A stretch of DNA of 64,000 nt from an uncultured Azospirillum sp. Its GTDB lineage: Bacteria; Pseudomonadota; Alphaproteobacteria; RF32; CAG-239. The stretch is from assembly GCA_902489795.1 (NCBI GenBank), contig CABUBU010000005.1:1-64000 (forward strand), given 5' to 3'. Each line of letters begins with the position of its first letter. Positions within the stretch are counted from its first letter, which is position 1. This document shows, in pieces, positions 1 to 9,143 of the stretch. The notes beneath the pieces were generated by a model, which had not been told where the DNA came from, did not search any database, and worked only from the letters and a program-made list of their open reading frames with translations. The position numbers and the translations under genes were made by a program.

Positions 1-759
1 TAGCCGGTGGGTTACTTTTTTCTATCGAACACCTGCCGCGTTTTACGAAAAACCGGAAGCAAAGACCGTCGGAACAGCCCCGTATGCTTAATTTGCCATG
101 CATCATTACGGACGGCATTTGCCCCTGATACGTCGGCATGTCATACCAGACACCTTTCATATGCCCTCTCTCTCCTTTGTTACCCCAAATCCCCTTACAT
201 CACTTTCACACCGAACAGTCTGCATGCCATTTTATACTCCCCGCTGTCAGCCCCCATACGTTACTTCATATGATCCGCCCGCATTCCGCTTCACACCACT
301 TTTTATCTCTCCGAATCCCCTTATATTTCCCCCGAACCCGGTACCGGATCTTGCGGGAAAAAAGAAAAAAAGACGCCTTATCCGTCAGTTTTTCTCCTGC
401 CGAAAGCACGACGGATAAGACCGTCATCCCGCAAAAACAAACACAGCCGTATCCGCCATCCTGCAAGCAAACGAAAAGGCCTGGGGAACTTACAAAAAAA
501 CAAACAGCCAAACGAAAAGCAATACACAAAGAGGTACAAGAGCCAAGTGCGGCCTGACAGACTTTCCGTCCGTTTCCCGCAAGCGAAAGGGATAAGCGGA
601 TTCGGGAATCCTGCGGAAAAGGAAGGACAAAAAAGGAAAAGGAAAATAAAACTCAACGGAGTTGAAAACGGCATGATTCCGAGAAAAAACAGATAAAAAA
701 GGAAACAAACGGAGTGAGCGGATTCGGGAACCTCATGTCGCGAAAAAGAAGCGGAAAGC
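1..759. other. No gene recognised; low-complexity intergenic DNA
   Basis: Only short frames without a convincing ribosome binding site are present. The first part is pyrimidine-rich and the stretch around 590-720 is purine-rich. Bases near 8-18 (ggttactttttt) resemble the right-end tail of the IS200 copy near 18.54 kb, so the window may open just inside another insertion-sequence remnant. I see no conserved protein or RNA here. Confidence 0.5.
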
Positions 760-1245
760 CGGAACTGTTCCGCCATATTCATATGTTGCCGGAGATACCG
801 CCTGAATATCCCGTAAAATTAATGGCGGGCGACCTCAAAGGCAAAAACCGCCTTTTAACATAAGAACAGTTTTGACATCACAACCAAAAATTTGGGCATA
901 AAGGGCATCACGTCGATACCACAGAAAAAAAACAGCTGGAAGAATATATCCGAAATCAACCTAAAGAAGACGCAGCAAAAGTCAACAGACTGTGGATTTT
1001 CCCTCGTTTAGGACAAACCGGACAATCTTTCCCCATCGAAACGTCAGCAGCTTTAAAGACAAAGATATTGTCTGATGTATGCCAAGTGCCGGCATTATAT
1101 GCAGAAACTTCTCTTCTTATCAGAAAAGCCGTGTTCCGGGCATGCGGTCAACCTGCCGCGCCAGAGCGTCATATATCTTTTAGCGTTCGCCGATACCTTG
1201 AGGGTTACACCCGAGCATGAAAATCCCCGCGTTTTATGCGGGGAG
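760..1245 (+). pseudogene. Fossil IS200-type transposase and right end
   Basis: Broken frames on the plus strand match the C-terminal half of the better-preserved IS200 transposase at 18.5-19.1 kb. From about 780 one reads MLPEIPPEYPV, and from about 890 KGHHVDTTEKK followed by EEYIRNQPKEDA; the other copy has MLPEIPAKYSV, KGYYVDTTGKN and AEYIRNQLKEDA. Stops and frameshifts separate the pieces, and the N-terminal half with the left end is missing. The shared right-end text (cttgagggttacacccg) lies at about 1195-1214 and is followed by a GC hairpin. Order and sequence both agree, so this is a decayed copy of the same element, no longer able to make a transposase. Confidence 0.75.
1225..1243 (-). 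terminator. GC hairpin at the end of the acidic-protein gene
   Basis: CCCCGC and GCGGGG are separated by a seven-base loop and followed on the minus strand by ATTTT. It corresponds in position to the right-end hairpin of the IS200 fossil and may now also terminate the gene read leftward from 2260. The U-run is short. Confidence 0.45.
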
Positions 1246-1249
1246 CTTT

Positions 1250-2260
1250 TCATTTTTTCAAACCATAAGAGAAATAGCGCGGCTTTTCATAAACCACGAT
1301 CCGTTCGATTTTTTCAAAAGAACTCATACGGCTGCCGTAAATGATCTTGCCGTTGGTTCCGGGCAGACTGCCGTTTCTTTCCTGATATTCCTTCAGATCC
1401 ATCAGATTCATAAATACGCCGTTTTCAAAAAAAACGTTCCAGCCGTAAGGCGAATCAATGTTGACATGAATGGTTTTAATGCTTTTGTCATAATCAAGAA
1501 ACTCCGGCATATTATTCAAAGAAATCTCATAAACCTTTTCTCCCAGCGTGCCGTCATACCATCTCAGGCATCCGAGAGCCCGACGGTCTTCCTCGGACAG
1601 AAAACATGCCTCTTCGGGTTTGTTTTCCTCCGCCGGCAACACCGCGTTTTCCATCCTCGGCGCTTCTGCCACCGGTTCCTCCTCCGGCAGGCTTCCCCCT
1701 GCCGCCGGATTTTCCGGTTTTTCCCCGCCGACGGCAGCCATCAGCTCGGCAACCGTCGCCGCCGGCGCCGTTCCCAGCCCCGACAAAGAACCGAAAGCCG
1801 CCGCACGGTTTGCCGCCGAAGCGTCAAATCTCGGTTTTTCCGCAAACTCGGGTATTTCCGGCTCGGCTTCGGCAATGCCGGACTGCGGCATCGCTGCCGT
1901 CAACGCGTCAAAATCGGACAATGTTTCCTCCGCCGCGTCAAACCTCGGCATTTCCGGTTCAATCCCGGCATCGTCAACTGCCGCTTCCTTCGCCGGAATT
2001 GCAGGTTCTGCCGCGGACGTCTGCGCCGGTTTGGATTTTCCGCCGCCTCTTGAAGCTTCGTATTTGCTCAGCGCCGTATCCAGATCGTCAATACTGAAAT
2101 CGTTAAAATCGATAAAATCGTCATCATCGTCCGCGTTGCCGTTTCCGCCGGCGGCCGGCGCATCGTTCCCGTCGGCGGCAAGCAAAGCGTCGATACTGCC
2201 GACACCGCCGTCCGCGTCCTTAAGGTTTAATTCAAAATCGTCGTTTTCTTTACCAGCCAT
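1250..2260 (-). CDS. Acidic low-complexity hypothetical protein, 336 aa
   Basis: I do not recognise this protein. Roughly the first 235 residues are low-complexity and rich in Asp, Ala, Glu and Pro, with an aspartate run (GNADDDDDFIDFNDF) near residues 42-56, which suggests a disordered acidic segment. The last 95 residues look globular (RWYDGTLGEKVYEISLNN onward), with mixed aromatic and charged residues. No signal peptide or membrane segment is seen. The ATG at 2260 has an AAGGAT-like site upstream. The gene is transcribed like envZ-ompR-pgsA but lies beyond the envZ terminator-like hairpin, so it is probably a separate unit. Function unknown. Confidence 0.7.
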   Translation of the reverse strand: MAGKENDDFELNLKDADGGVGSIDALLAADGNDAPAAGGNGNADDDDDFIDFNDFSIDDLDTALSKYEASRGGGKSKPAQTSAAEPAIPAKEAAVDDAGIEPEMPRFDAAEETLSDFDALTAAMPQSGIAEAEPEIPEFAEKPRFDASAANRAAAFGSLSGLGTAPAATVAELMAAVGGEKPENPAAGGSLPEEEPVAEAPRMENAVLPAEENKPEEACFLSEEDRRALGCLRWYDGTLGEKVYEISLNNMPEFLDYDKSIKTIHVNIDSPYGWNVFFENGVFMNLMDLKEYQERNGSLPGTNGKIIYGSRMSSFEKIERIVVYEKPRYFSYGLKK

Positions 2261-2377
2261 CGTTTTGATCCTTGAATCGCAGAATTTTTACCTGAACACA
2301 GCTTACACAACATAAGTTAATTTGTTTTTAACAAAAAAAAGCCCCGACTGCAAGCAGAATGGCGGAAAATAAAAAAA

Positions 2378-2416
2378 GTTTTTCAGCCGTACCCGGATCA
2401 GGCGTAACTGAAAAAC
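2378..2416 (-). terminator. Terminator after the EnvZ-type kinase
   Basis: A nine-base inverted repeat (GTTTTTCAG / CTGAAAAAC), with further pairing potential inside the loop, is followed on the minus strand by a run of seven T. It lies about 40 bases past the kinase stop codon. Confidence 0.65.
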
Positions 2417-2452
2417 CTTTTTTATCGGAAAGTATATTTCCTGATGTGAGAG

Positions 2453-3826
2453 TTATAAGGGAATAGAAATGAGTACCCTCAAGCCTCCTATCGGTGAATC
2501 GGCCAGCTCTATTTTGCCGCCGTGTGAAACGATAACGTCCTTGGCAATCGACAGTCCGAGACCGACGCCGCCGGTTTCCTTGTTGCGGGAACCTTCAATC
2601 CGGTAAAAGGCCTTGAACACGTCTTCCCTTTTGTCGGGCGGAATCCCCGGCCCGTCGTCATCGACCGTCACTTCCAGCTTGTTGTTGTTGCTCTCAAGCG
2701 CAACCGAAACCGTGCTGCCGTAGTTAAACGCGTTGCCGATAACGTTGGTCAGCGCCCTTTTCAGCGACTGTTCGCGCCCCTGAATGGCGCTCACCTGATC
2801 GTTGGTGCTGTAACGGATCAGCGCCTTGCTGTTGCGGAATTTGTTCAAAATGCTTAAAATCATTTCGTTCATGTCAACAAAAGTCGACGGTTCGCCGCCT
2901 TCGCCGCTGACAAACGACAAATAGCCTTCAAGCATTTTTTCCATCTCGTTGACGTCTTGCAGAAACTCTTCCTTGTCCAGACCGTTTTTATCGCCGTTGT
3001 CGGGCAGCATCGCCAACTGCAGCTTCATCCGCGTCAGCGGCGTGCGCAGATCGTGGGAAACGCCGGCCAGCATCTGCGTTCTTTCGCTGATCTGGCGCTG
3101 AATGCGCTCTTTCATCTTGATAAAGGCAATGCCGGCGCGGCGCACTTCCGAAGAACCGTAAGGCTTGAACTTTTTATTGTCCACCCCTTTGCCGAACTCT
3201 TCAGCAGCTTCCGCCAGATCAGCAATCGAACGAACCTGAATGCGCAGAAACAAAACCGCCACCAGAAACAGCAAAAGCGAAGTGCCGATCATCCAGGCGA
3301 CGAACCCGAAAATGGAAGTACTGAAAATATTCTTTGACGAAGTCGCAAACTGATACAAACCTTTTTCGGTATCGACGAAAACCACCAGGTCGGGATTGCT
3401 CTTGCCGATGTAAATGCTGGTGATCGCTTCCGGAAACTCCACTCTCAGCGCGTCTTCCAAAAACCCGGTCACCAGTTTGTTCTGTTTTCTGACCTTGCGG
3501 ATCACCTCATGCTTTTTGTCGTTGGGATAATACTCAAACTCCATGTCAAAAATCTCTTTGGTCAGCGCCTGAATTTCGGGCAGATTGGCCGGAGATTTTT
3601 CCGACAACTGTATGGCAAAGGCCATGTTGGACGTCAGATTGGTAGAGAGCCGTTTGCCGACCCGCCCCCAGCTGCCGTCAAAAAACGCGACGATCGACAC
3701 CACCTGAACCACAATCAACGGAATGAAGATCAGAAGCATCGTACGAAAGAACAGCGTGCGCGGCAGCATCTTGATCTTCAGATAGCGCATCGTGTCTTCC
3801 ACTTTTTTCGGAAATGTCAAATGCAT
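2453..3826 (-). CDS. envZ: EnvZ-type sensor histidine kinase
   Basis: This is an inner-membrane sensor kinase that would phosphorylate the OmpR-type regulator encoded just upstream. The 457 residues show a first membrane helix at about 25-48, a periplasmic segment, a second helix near 170-195, a HAMP linker, the dimerisation box SHDLRTPLTRMKLQL with the phosphate-accepting His near residue 258, and the ATP-binding boxes NVIGNAFNYG, DDGPGIP and GLGLSI. The length is normal for EnvZ. The start at 3826 is preceded by AAGGAG seven bases away. The regulator gene ends about 30 bases upstream, so the two form an operon. The signal sensed cannot be read from sequence; the symbol reflects family and pairing. 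Confidence 0.85.
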   Translation of the reverse strand: MHLTFPKKVEDTMRYLKIKMLPRTLFFRTMLLIFIPLIVVQVVSIVAFFDGSWGRVGKRLSTNLTSNMAFAIQLSEKSPANLPEIQALTKEIFDMEFEYYPNDKKHEVIRKVRKQNKLVTGFLEDALRVEFPEAITSIYIGKSNPDLVVFVDTEKGLYQFATSSKNIFSTSIFGFVAWMIGTSLLLFLVAVLFLRIQVRSIADLAEAAEEFGKGVDNKKFKPYGSSEVRRAGIAFIKMKERIQRQISERTQMLAGVSHDLRTPLTRMKLQLAMLPDNGDKNGLDKEEFLQDVNEMEKMLEGYLSFVSGEGGEPSTFVDMNEMILSILNKFRNSKALIRYSTNDQVSAIQGREQSLKRALTNVIGNAFNYGSTVSVALESNNNKLEVTVDDDGPGIPPDKREDVFKAFYRIEGSRNKETGGVGLGLSIAKDVIVSHGGKIELADSPIGGLRVLISIPL

Positions 3827-3856
3827 TTTCCCGCTCCTTCAAGTTATCAAAAAAAG

Positions 3857-4546
3857 TTATTCGGTCAGCAGCATATAGCCTTTGCCGCGAACCGTCTGCA
3901 AATAGCGCGGATTTTTGGAATCCCTTTCAATCTTCTTGCGCAGCCTTGTCACCTGCACGTCAATCGAACGCGGCCCCTGTCCGGCCCCCAGCAGTTCCGC
4001 CAGCCGATCGCGGCTGAAAATCTGCCCCGGCTTCTGTCCCAAAAGCGAAAGCATGGACTGTTCCACCGGCGTGATATGGACAATCTCCCCGTCTGCGCCG
4101 GTCAGTTCCCGGGTTTCCAGATCATAGCGGCAAAGCCCCAGGTTAAGCCGGGTTTCCTGTTTTTCGTTTTCCTGCGGCGCGCGGCGGAGAATGTTTTTAA
4201 TCCTCAAAACCAGTTCCTTGGGTTCAAACGGCTTCGGCAGATAATCGTCGGCACCGCTCTCCAGCCCCGCGATACGGTCGCCGGTTTCCCCCATCGCCGT
4301 CAGCAGAATTACCGGAACGTTGTCTTCCTTTCTCAGGCCGGCAAGAAATTCCAGACCGCTTTCCTCGGGCATCATAATGTCGACGATCAGAAGATCGAAC
4401 TTATACTGTTTCAGCATCATCCGGGCTTCCGCCGCGCCTTTGGCGGCCGACACGCGAAAACCGTTTTCCTGCAGAAAGCGCTGCAGCAGCGCCCGCAGAC
4501 GGGTATCGTCGTCCACCACCAGAATATGCGCTTTGTGCATTTCCAT
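3857..4546 (-). CDS. ompR: OmpR-type response regulator
   Basis: A cytoplasmic two-component regulator of about 229 residues. The receiver domain begins HILVVDDDTRLRALLQRFL, close to OmpR, with the phosphorylatable Asp in LLIVDIMMPEESG and the conserved Lys in DDYLPKPF. A winged-helix DNA-binding domain ends in the typical QTVRGKGYMLLTE. I place the start at the ATG at 4546, which has GGAG five bases upstream, rather than at a TTG at 4561. The gene follows pgsA closely and precedes envZ, so it may be co-transcribed from the uvrC-pgsA side. Its target genes are unknown. Confidence 0.87.
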   Translation of the reverse strand: MEMHKAHILVVDDDTRLRALLQRFLQENGFRVSAAKGAAEARMMLKQYKFDLLIVDIMMPEESGLEFLAGLRKEDNVPVILLTAMGETGDRIAGLESGADDYLPKPFEPKELVLRIKNILRRAPQENEKQETRLNLGLCRYDLETRELTGADGEIVHITPVEQSMLSLLGQKPGQIFSRDRLAELLGAGQGPRSIDVQVTRLRKKIERDSKNPRYLQTVRGKGYMLLTE

Positions 4547-4563
4547 CGCGGCTCCGGCCAATG

Positions 4564-5439
4564 TCAGTTTTCCGTTTTCTCAGGCACCGCCGACCGGTCC
4601 GCCGCAGGCGCCGGGAACGCTTCCGCCGTCGTCTGTGTTTCCGCCGACTTAATCTCCTTCACCCCCGTTTTGGCCGCCGCTTTTTTCCGTCGGCGGCTGT
4701 TTTTCACCGCCGCTTTGGCAGCTGTCTTTTTCGGCGCCGCGGCATCCGTTTCCGCAGTCTTGGCCTTGCGCCCGCGCTTCGCCGCCGCTTTCTTCACCAC
4801 CGTTTTTTCCACGCTGTTCTTAACCTTGACGGCAATTTTCTTAACTTCCTGTTCCACCTGTTTGACCGGATTCTTCTTGTTGTTTTCAACCGTATAAATA
4901 TAATCCAGACATTTTTCGAAATACTGATAACCGGTAATGAAAGTCAGAATGCCGGCCACCCACAGCAGCCATTCGCCGAGCACGCCGACGGGATTGCCGA
5001 TCAGCGGCAGGTTTTGCAGCAAAATCATAGCGATCGCCGTCATCTGAAAACCGGTTTTCCATTTGGCCAGACGGGTTACCGGCATGCCGACGTGGAACTC
5101 GGCCAGAAACTCGCGCAGACCGGAAACCAGAACTTCCCGGCACATGATGATGATGACCGGAATATAGGTCAGCGGCGTCACCAACTGGTTGGCAACCACG
5201 ATGACCAGCGCCGACACCACCAGCAGTTTGTCGGCAATCGGATCAAGCAGCCGTCCGAGCACCGAACTCTGATTGCGCGAACGGGCAAGATAACCATCAA
5301 GATAATCGGTAATCGAAGCCGTTACGAACAACGCGCCGGCAAAAATCGACCACAGGACGGAATGAATATAAATCGAAAGAAAAATGACCGGGATCACGAC
5401 AATCCGGGAAATTGTCAGAACATTGGGAAGATTTAACAC
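4564..5439 (-). CDS. pgsA: CDP-diacylglycerol-glycerol-3-phosphate phosphatidyltransferase with a basic tail
   Basis: PgsA makes phosphatidylglycerol phosphate from CDP-diacylglycerol and glycerol 3-phosphate in the inner membrane. The protein begins LNLPNVLTISRIVVIPVIF and carries the CDP-alcohol phosphatidyltransferase motif (around TDYLDGYLAR and LLDPIADKL), then several membrane helices. I prefer the GTG start at 5439, preceded by AGGTG, because the family starts at this point; an ATG at 5505 overlapping the uvrC stop would add 22 residues. After about residue 185, where PgsA normally ends, there is an extra tail of about 100 residues rich in Lys, Ala and Arg (KKTAAKAAVKNSRRRKKAAA), resembling histone H1-like tails. 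Confidence 0.87.
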   Translation of the reverse strand: MLNLPNVLTISRIVVIPVIFLSIYIHSVLWSIFAGALFVTASITDYLDGYLARSRNQSSVLGRLLDPIADKLLVVSALVIVVANQLVTPLTYIPVIIIMCREVLVSGLREFLAEFHVGMPVTRLAKWKTGFQMTAIAMILLQNLPLIGNPVGVLGEWLLWVAGILTFITGYQYFEKCLDYIYTVENNKKNPVKQVEQEVKKIAVKVKNSVEKTVVKKAAAKRGRKAKTAETDAAAPKKTAAKAAVKNSRRRKKAAAKTGVKEIKSAETQTTAEAFPAPAADRSAVPEKTEN

Positions 5440-5501
5440 TGCAACACCTATCAAAAAAACAAAATTAAAAATCCATTTACCAAGATAATATTGCATAAAT
5501 T

Positions 5502-7307
5502 TCATTTATGGAAGTATTTAAACACTTTTTCCGCCGTTTTTTTGCTGATTCCCGCCACTTTTTCAATATCTTTAAGACCTGCCTGTGCCACCGCCTCGGC
5601 TGAACCGAAATAATTGAGCAATGCCTTCTTGCGGCCGGCGCCGATTCCCTCGATGGCGTCAAGCTTCGACCGGGTTATCGATTTGCCGCGTTTTTTGCGG
5701 TGGGTACCGATGGCGAAGCGGTGTGCCTCGTCGCGGATGTTCTGCATGTAAAAGGCCAGCGGCGAAGCAAACGGCAGGGCAAAGCTTTCTTTGCCCGCTT
5801 GATGGTAGAACTCCTTGCCGGCATTACGTTCCGGCCCTTTCGAAATGGCGATCACCGCAATCCCCGAAAGATCGAAATCTTTCAGGCATTCAAGCACCGC
5901 ATGCAACTGGCCGAGACCGCCGTCAAGCAAAATCACATCCGGACGGTTTTCCGGCGTCATCCGCTTAAACCGACGGGTCAGCACTTCTTTCATCATTGCA
6001 AAATCGTCGTTGGTAATGGCCGGATCCTTGATGTTGAAAGTGCGGTAAGACTTCTTGTCGAAACCTTCCGGAGTGGCCACGATCATCGCCCCCACCGCAT
6101 AGCTGCCCTGGATGTGCGAGTTGTCGTAAACCTCGATCCGTTCCGGCATTTTCGGCAGCCCGAACGCCCGCTGCATTTCAAGCAGATTGCTGCGGACGGA
6201 ATTTTCCAGCGCCATTTTGCGTTCCAGCGATTCTTTGGCATTGTTCCTGACATTGGCGGCAATTTTGGCTTTGTCGCCGCGTTGATAAACATTGATCCTT
6301 GCGCCGATCGCCTCGCTTAAAAATTCCCGCCCTTCTATTTCATCGGCGAGCACGATCTCTTCCGGCGGCACGTGCGAAGCGTAAAAACTGCTTAAGAAAG
6401 CCTCCATAATCTCGCCGTCATCGGCTTCTTCCGCCTGCGCGGGGAAAAACGGCAGATTGCCGCAGTTCTGCCCCGAACGGATAAAAAAGACCTGAATGGA
6501 AACCCTGCCGCTTTGACGGTACAAAGCAACAAAATCCGCCGACTTGATCGAACCGTATTCGACGTTGGTACCCTGCTGCACGCTGGTTAAGGCGCGGATC
6601 CGGTCGCGGTACGTTATCGCTTCCTCAAAATCCTGCCGTTCGCTCGCTTCCTGCATTTTCGCCGTCATTTCGTCGCGCAGCCGGCTGCTCTTGTTTTCGA
6701 TAAAGGCCACCGCCTCGTTGACCAGCTGCCGGTATTCCTCTTTGGAAACTTTGCCGACACACGGCGCCGAACAACGTTTGATCTGATACATCAGACAGGG
6801 GCGGTCGCGGTGGGCAAACACGCTGTCCGAACACGAACGCAGCAAAAACGCCTTCTGCAAAAGGTCCAGCACGTTGTTGACCGCGCCGGCGTTGGCAAAC
6901 GGACCGAAATATTTGTAACCGTCCTTTTTTTCGCCGCGATACTTGCAAAGCACCGGATATTCGGCCTTCACGTCCAGCGAAAGATAGGGAAAGCTCTTGT
7001 CGTCCTTGAGCAGAATGTTGTAATGCGGCACCAGTTTTTTGATCAGCTCGTTTTCCAGCAGCAGCGCCCGCGCCTCGTTTTCGACGACGATAAACTCCAT
7101 CCGTTCGATTTCCGACACCATCCGCTGCAGCCGGACCGGCAGCTTTTCGATATGCGAATAGGCCACGATCCGCTTTTTGATGTTTTTCGCCTTGCCGACG
7201 TAAAGCACCTTTCCGCCCTCGCCCAGCATCCGGTAAACACCGGGCTTTTCGGGAGCAATGCGGATGTTTTTCTTCAATATTTCCAGTCCGCGCCTGATAT
7301 CAATCAA
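5502..7307 (-). CDS. uvrC: Excinuclease ABC subunit C
   Basis: UvrC makes both incisions around a DNA lesion after UvrA/UvrB recognition. The 601 residues show the N-terminal GIY-YIG nuclease domain (KPGVYRMLGEGGKVLYVGKA, about 20-40), a UVR motif near 200-235 that binds UvrB, the RNase H-like second nuclease region (IEVYDNSHIQG and LLDGG), and tandem helix-hairpin-helix motifs at the C terminus (LDAIEGIGAGRKKALL). Length is normal. The start appears to be a TTG at 7307 with AGGAAGAG upstream. The TGA stop overlaps an ATG (ATGA) just ahead of pgsA, so the two are probably co-transcribed; the uvrC-pgsA pair is common in alphaproteobacteria. Confidence 0.95.
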   Translation of the reverse strand: MIDIRRGLEILKKNIRIAPEKPGVYRMLGEGGKVLYVGKAKNIKKRIVAYSHIEKLPVRLQRMVSEIERMEFIVVENEARALLLENELIKKLVPHYNILLKDDKSFPYLSLDVKAEYPVLCKYRGEKKDGYKYFGPFANAGAVNNVLDLLQKAFLLRSCSDSVFAHRDRPCLMYQIKRCSAPCVGKVSKEEYRQLVNEAVAFIENKSSRLRDEMTAKMQEASERQDFEEAITYRDRIRALTSVQQGTNVEYGSIKSADFVALYRQSGRVSIQVFFIRSGQNCGNLPFFPAQAEEADDGEIMEAFLSSFYASHVPPEEIVLADEIEGREFLSEAIGARINVYQRGDKAKIAANVRNNAKESLERKMALENSVRSNLLEMQRAFGLPKMPERIEVYDNSHIQGSYAVGAMIVATPEGFDKKSYRTFNIKDPAITNDDFAMMKEVLTRRFKRMTPENRPDVILLDGGLGQLHAVLECLKDFDLSGIAVIAISKGPERNAGKEFYHQAGKESFALPFASPLAFYMQNIRDEAHRFAIGTHRKKRGKSITRSKLDAIEGIGAGRKKALLNYFGSAEAVAQAGLKDIEKVAGISKKTAEKVFKYFHK

Positions 7308-7319
7308 ATCTACTCTTCC

Positions 7320-7637
7320 TTAAAAAATCAGCGTTTCAAAAAAGATAAAGGCCAACAGCCCCGAAAACATCAACTGCAGCAGGTTGCCGACAAACCTTCC
7401 GCCCATCGCCGGATAATCGAGCCCGCGCCCGTGTTCTTTATATATTTGATTGAAAAACAAAGTGTAAAGCCCAGACCAGGCTGCCGACAGCAAATAAAAG
7501 CTCAGATCCGAAAACAACGGAAAGGCTTCTTCCATATCCAGAAACGCCGACAACAGAAACCCGGCGATGATACCCGAAAACACCATCGGCCGGAAAATGA
7601 TGCCGCTGGCAAACAGGGCCTTCAATCCGTTCAGCAA
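7320..7637 (-). CDS. Small inner-membrane protein of unknown function
   Basis: A 105-residue hydrophobic protein with about three predicted membrane helices (near residues 12-32, 40-62 and 80-103). I do not recognise a family. The start is probably a TTG at 7637 with a strong AAGGAGG nine bases upstream. It lies 12 bases upstream of uvrC and about 15 bases downstream of glmM, so it is very likely part of that run, but the context gives no function. Confidence 0.7.
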   Translation of the reverse strand: MLNGLKALFASGIIFRPMVFSGIIAGFLLSAFLDMEEAFPLFSDLSFYLLSAAWSGLYTLFFNQIYKEHGRGLDYPAMGGRFVGNLLQLMFSGLLAFIFFETLIF

Positions 7638-7652
7638 TGTTTTTCGCCTCCT

Positions 7653-8996
7653 TTACTGAAAACGTTTAATTTCGTTGACAATAGAGTCGCTCAGTTCCCG
7701 CACCAGCGCCTCGTCGCTGCCGGAAACCCAGACCCGGATCAGCGGTTCGGTTCCCGACGGGTGCAAAACCACCCGCCCGCGGCCGGCGATTTTTTCTTCC
7801 GCCGCCTTTACCGCCGCTTGCACTCTTTCGTCCTCGACCGCCTGCCGAACCACTTCGCGGCTGGCCACCCGCGGATTGACAAACACAAACGGATCAAAGG
7901 CGAAACGAGGAAAAATTTCGCTCATTTTCCTGCCGCTCTTCAACAGCCCCAAACTGAGCAAAAGCCCGGCCACCATACCGTCGCCGGTTTTGCCGTAATC
8001 GGCAACCACCACATGACCGGACTCTTCGCCGCCGACGCTGCAGCCGACTTCCCGCATTTTGGCAATTACCGCCCGTTCGCCGACTTTGGTGCTGTAATAT
8101 TCCATGCCGAGCGAACGAACGTAACGCTCCAGAGCGGTGTTGGAAAGTACCGTCGAAACCACCGCGTTGCCGTTGTATTTGCCTTCCGCTTTCAGAGTTT
8201 CCGCCAAAAAGGCAATCAGCTGTTCGCTGGCGACTTTCTCGCCTTTTTCGTTGCAGACGATAATGCGGTCGCCGTCGCCGTCCACCGCGATTCCCAAATG
8301 GGCATGGGCATCGCGCACGGTCTCAAACATTTTTTCCGGGTGCTGCGATCCGCAGTCTTTGTTGATGTTGCAGCCATCCGGCCGATTGCCGAGCGCGATC
8401 ACGCCGGCGCCGAGGTCTTTAAACACCTGCGGCATAATGTCGGCAAATACGCCGTTGGCGCAGTCAAGCACCACCCGCTGCCCTTTCAGCGGCCGGTCCG
8501 ATTCGATAAAGCTTTTGGCTTTTTCCAGATAAAGCACGACCGCTTCCCTGTTTTCGCCGACGGTACCCGGCCGGCAGCCTTCCAGTTCAATACTGTCTGC
8601 GGCAATCAGCTCTTCCAGCCGCGAAGTCACCTCGTCGGAAAATTTGTCGCCTTCCGCGGTGATCAGTTTGATGCCGTTGTCCTGATACGGATTGTGAGAA
8701 GCCGTAATCATAAACGACATGTCCACGCCAAGTTCGGGGGTTACCGAAGTTACCGCCGGCGTCGGCAGCACGCCGAGCTTAACCACGTCGACCCCGGCCG
8801 CCGTCAGTCCGGCCGTCAGCCCGGCTTCAAGCATTTCACCGGAAATGCGGGTATCGCGCCCGATCGCCGCCCGCTTTTTGTTGCGGCAGATTTCCTGCCC
8901 GCAGGCCATTCCCAGTTTTACCGCAAATTCGGCAGTCATCGGATAAACGTTGGCCACCCCGCGCACCCCGTCGGTGCCGAACAATTTTTTAGTCAT
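7653..8996 (-). CDS. glmM: Phosphoglucosamine mutase
   Basis: GlmM interconverts glucosamine 6-phosphate and glucosamine 1-phosphate on the path to UDP-GlcNAc for peptidoglycan and lipopolysaccharide. The protein (447 residues, normal length) starts KKLFGTDGVRGVAN, has the active-site phosphoserine loop ITASHNPYQDNG near residue 100, the metal loop DGDGDR, the sugar-specificity motif GGEESGHVV and the phosphate-binding loop HPSGTEPLIRVWVS. An ATG at 8996 has GGAG upstream. In alphaproteobacteria glmM usually lies next to ftsH; here a 2.6-kb gene on the other strand separates them. Confidence 0.96.
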   Translation of the reverse strand: MTKKLFGTDGVRGVANVYPMTAEFAVKLGMACGQEICRNKKRAAIGRDTRISGEMLEAGLTAGLTAAGVDVVKLGVLPTPAVTSVTPELGVDMSFMITASHNPYQDNGIKLITAEGDKFSDEVTSRLEELIAADSIELEGCRPGTVGENREAVVLYLEKAKSFIESDRPLKGQRVVLDCANGVFADIMPQVFKDLGAGVIALGNRPDGCNINKDCGSQHPEKMFETVRDAHAHLGIAVDGDGDRIIVCNEKGEKVASEQLIAFLAETLKAEGKYNGNAVVSTVLSNTALERYVRSLGMEYYSTKVGERAVIAKMREVGCSVGGEESGHVVVADYGKTGDGMVAGLLLSLGLLKSGRKMSEIFPRFAFDPFVFVNPRVASREVVRQAVEDERVQAAVKAAEEKIAGRGRVVLHPSGTEPLIRVWVSGSDEALVRELSDSIVNEIKRFQ

Positions 8997-9080
8997 GATT
9001 CCAAAATCTCCTGTTTAAAACTGTCATCAATATATAAACATTCGCCGCAAATGGCAACAATCCATTTCGCAGCCGGGCAA

Positions 9081-9109
9081 TTGACTTTTTTTGTCCAATA
9101 AAGTACGAT
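9081..9109 (+). promoter_or_regulatory. Sigma70-like promoter for the HELAH-motif protein
   Basis: TTGACT at 9081-9086 and TACGAT at 9104-9109 are separated by 17 bases. The box lies 35 bases before the ATG at 9144. Both hexamers are one or two bases from consensus. Confidence 0.55.
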
Positions 9110-9143
9110 AGAAAAACAATGTACCGGACACGGAGCGGCAGCA

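Noticed and set aside
6810..9101. Long plus-strand frame of 763 codons opposite uvrC and glmM
   Set aside because: It spans two convincing genes and their intergenic gap on the other strand, with a His/Arg/Gln-rich composition typical of antisense shadows.
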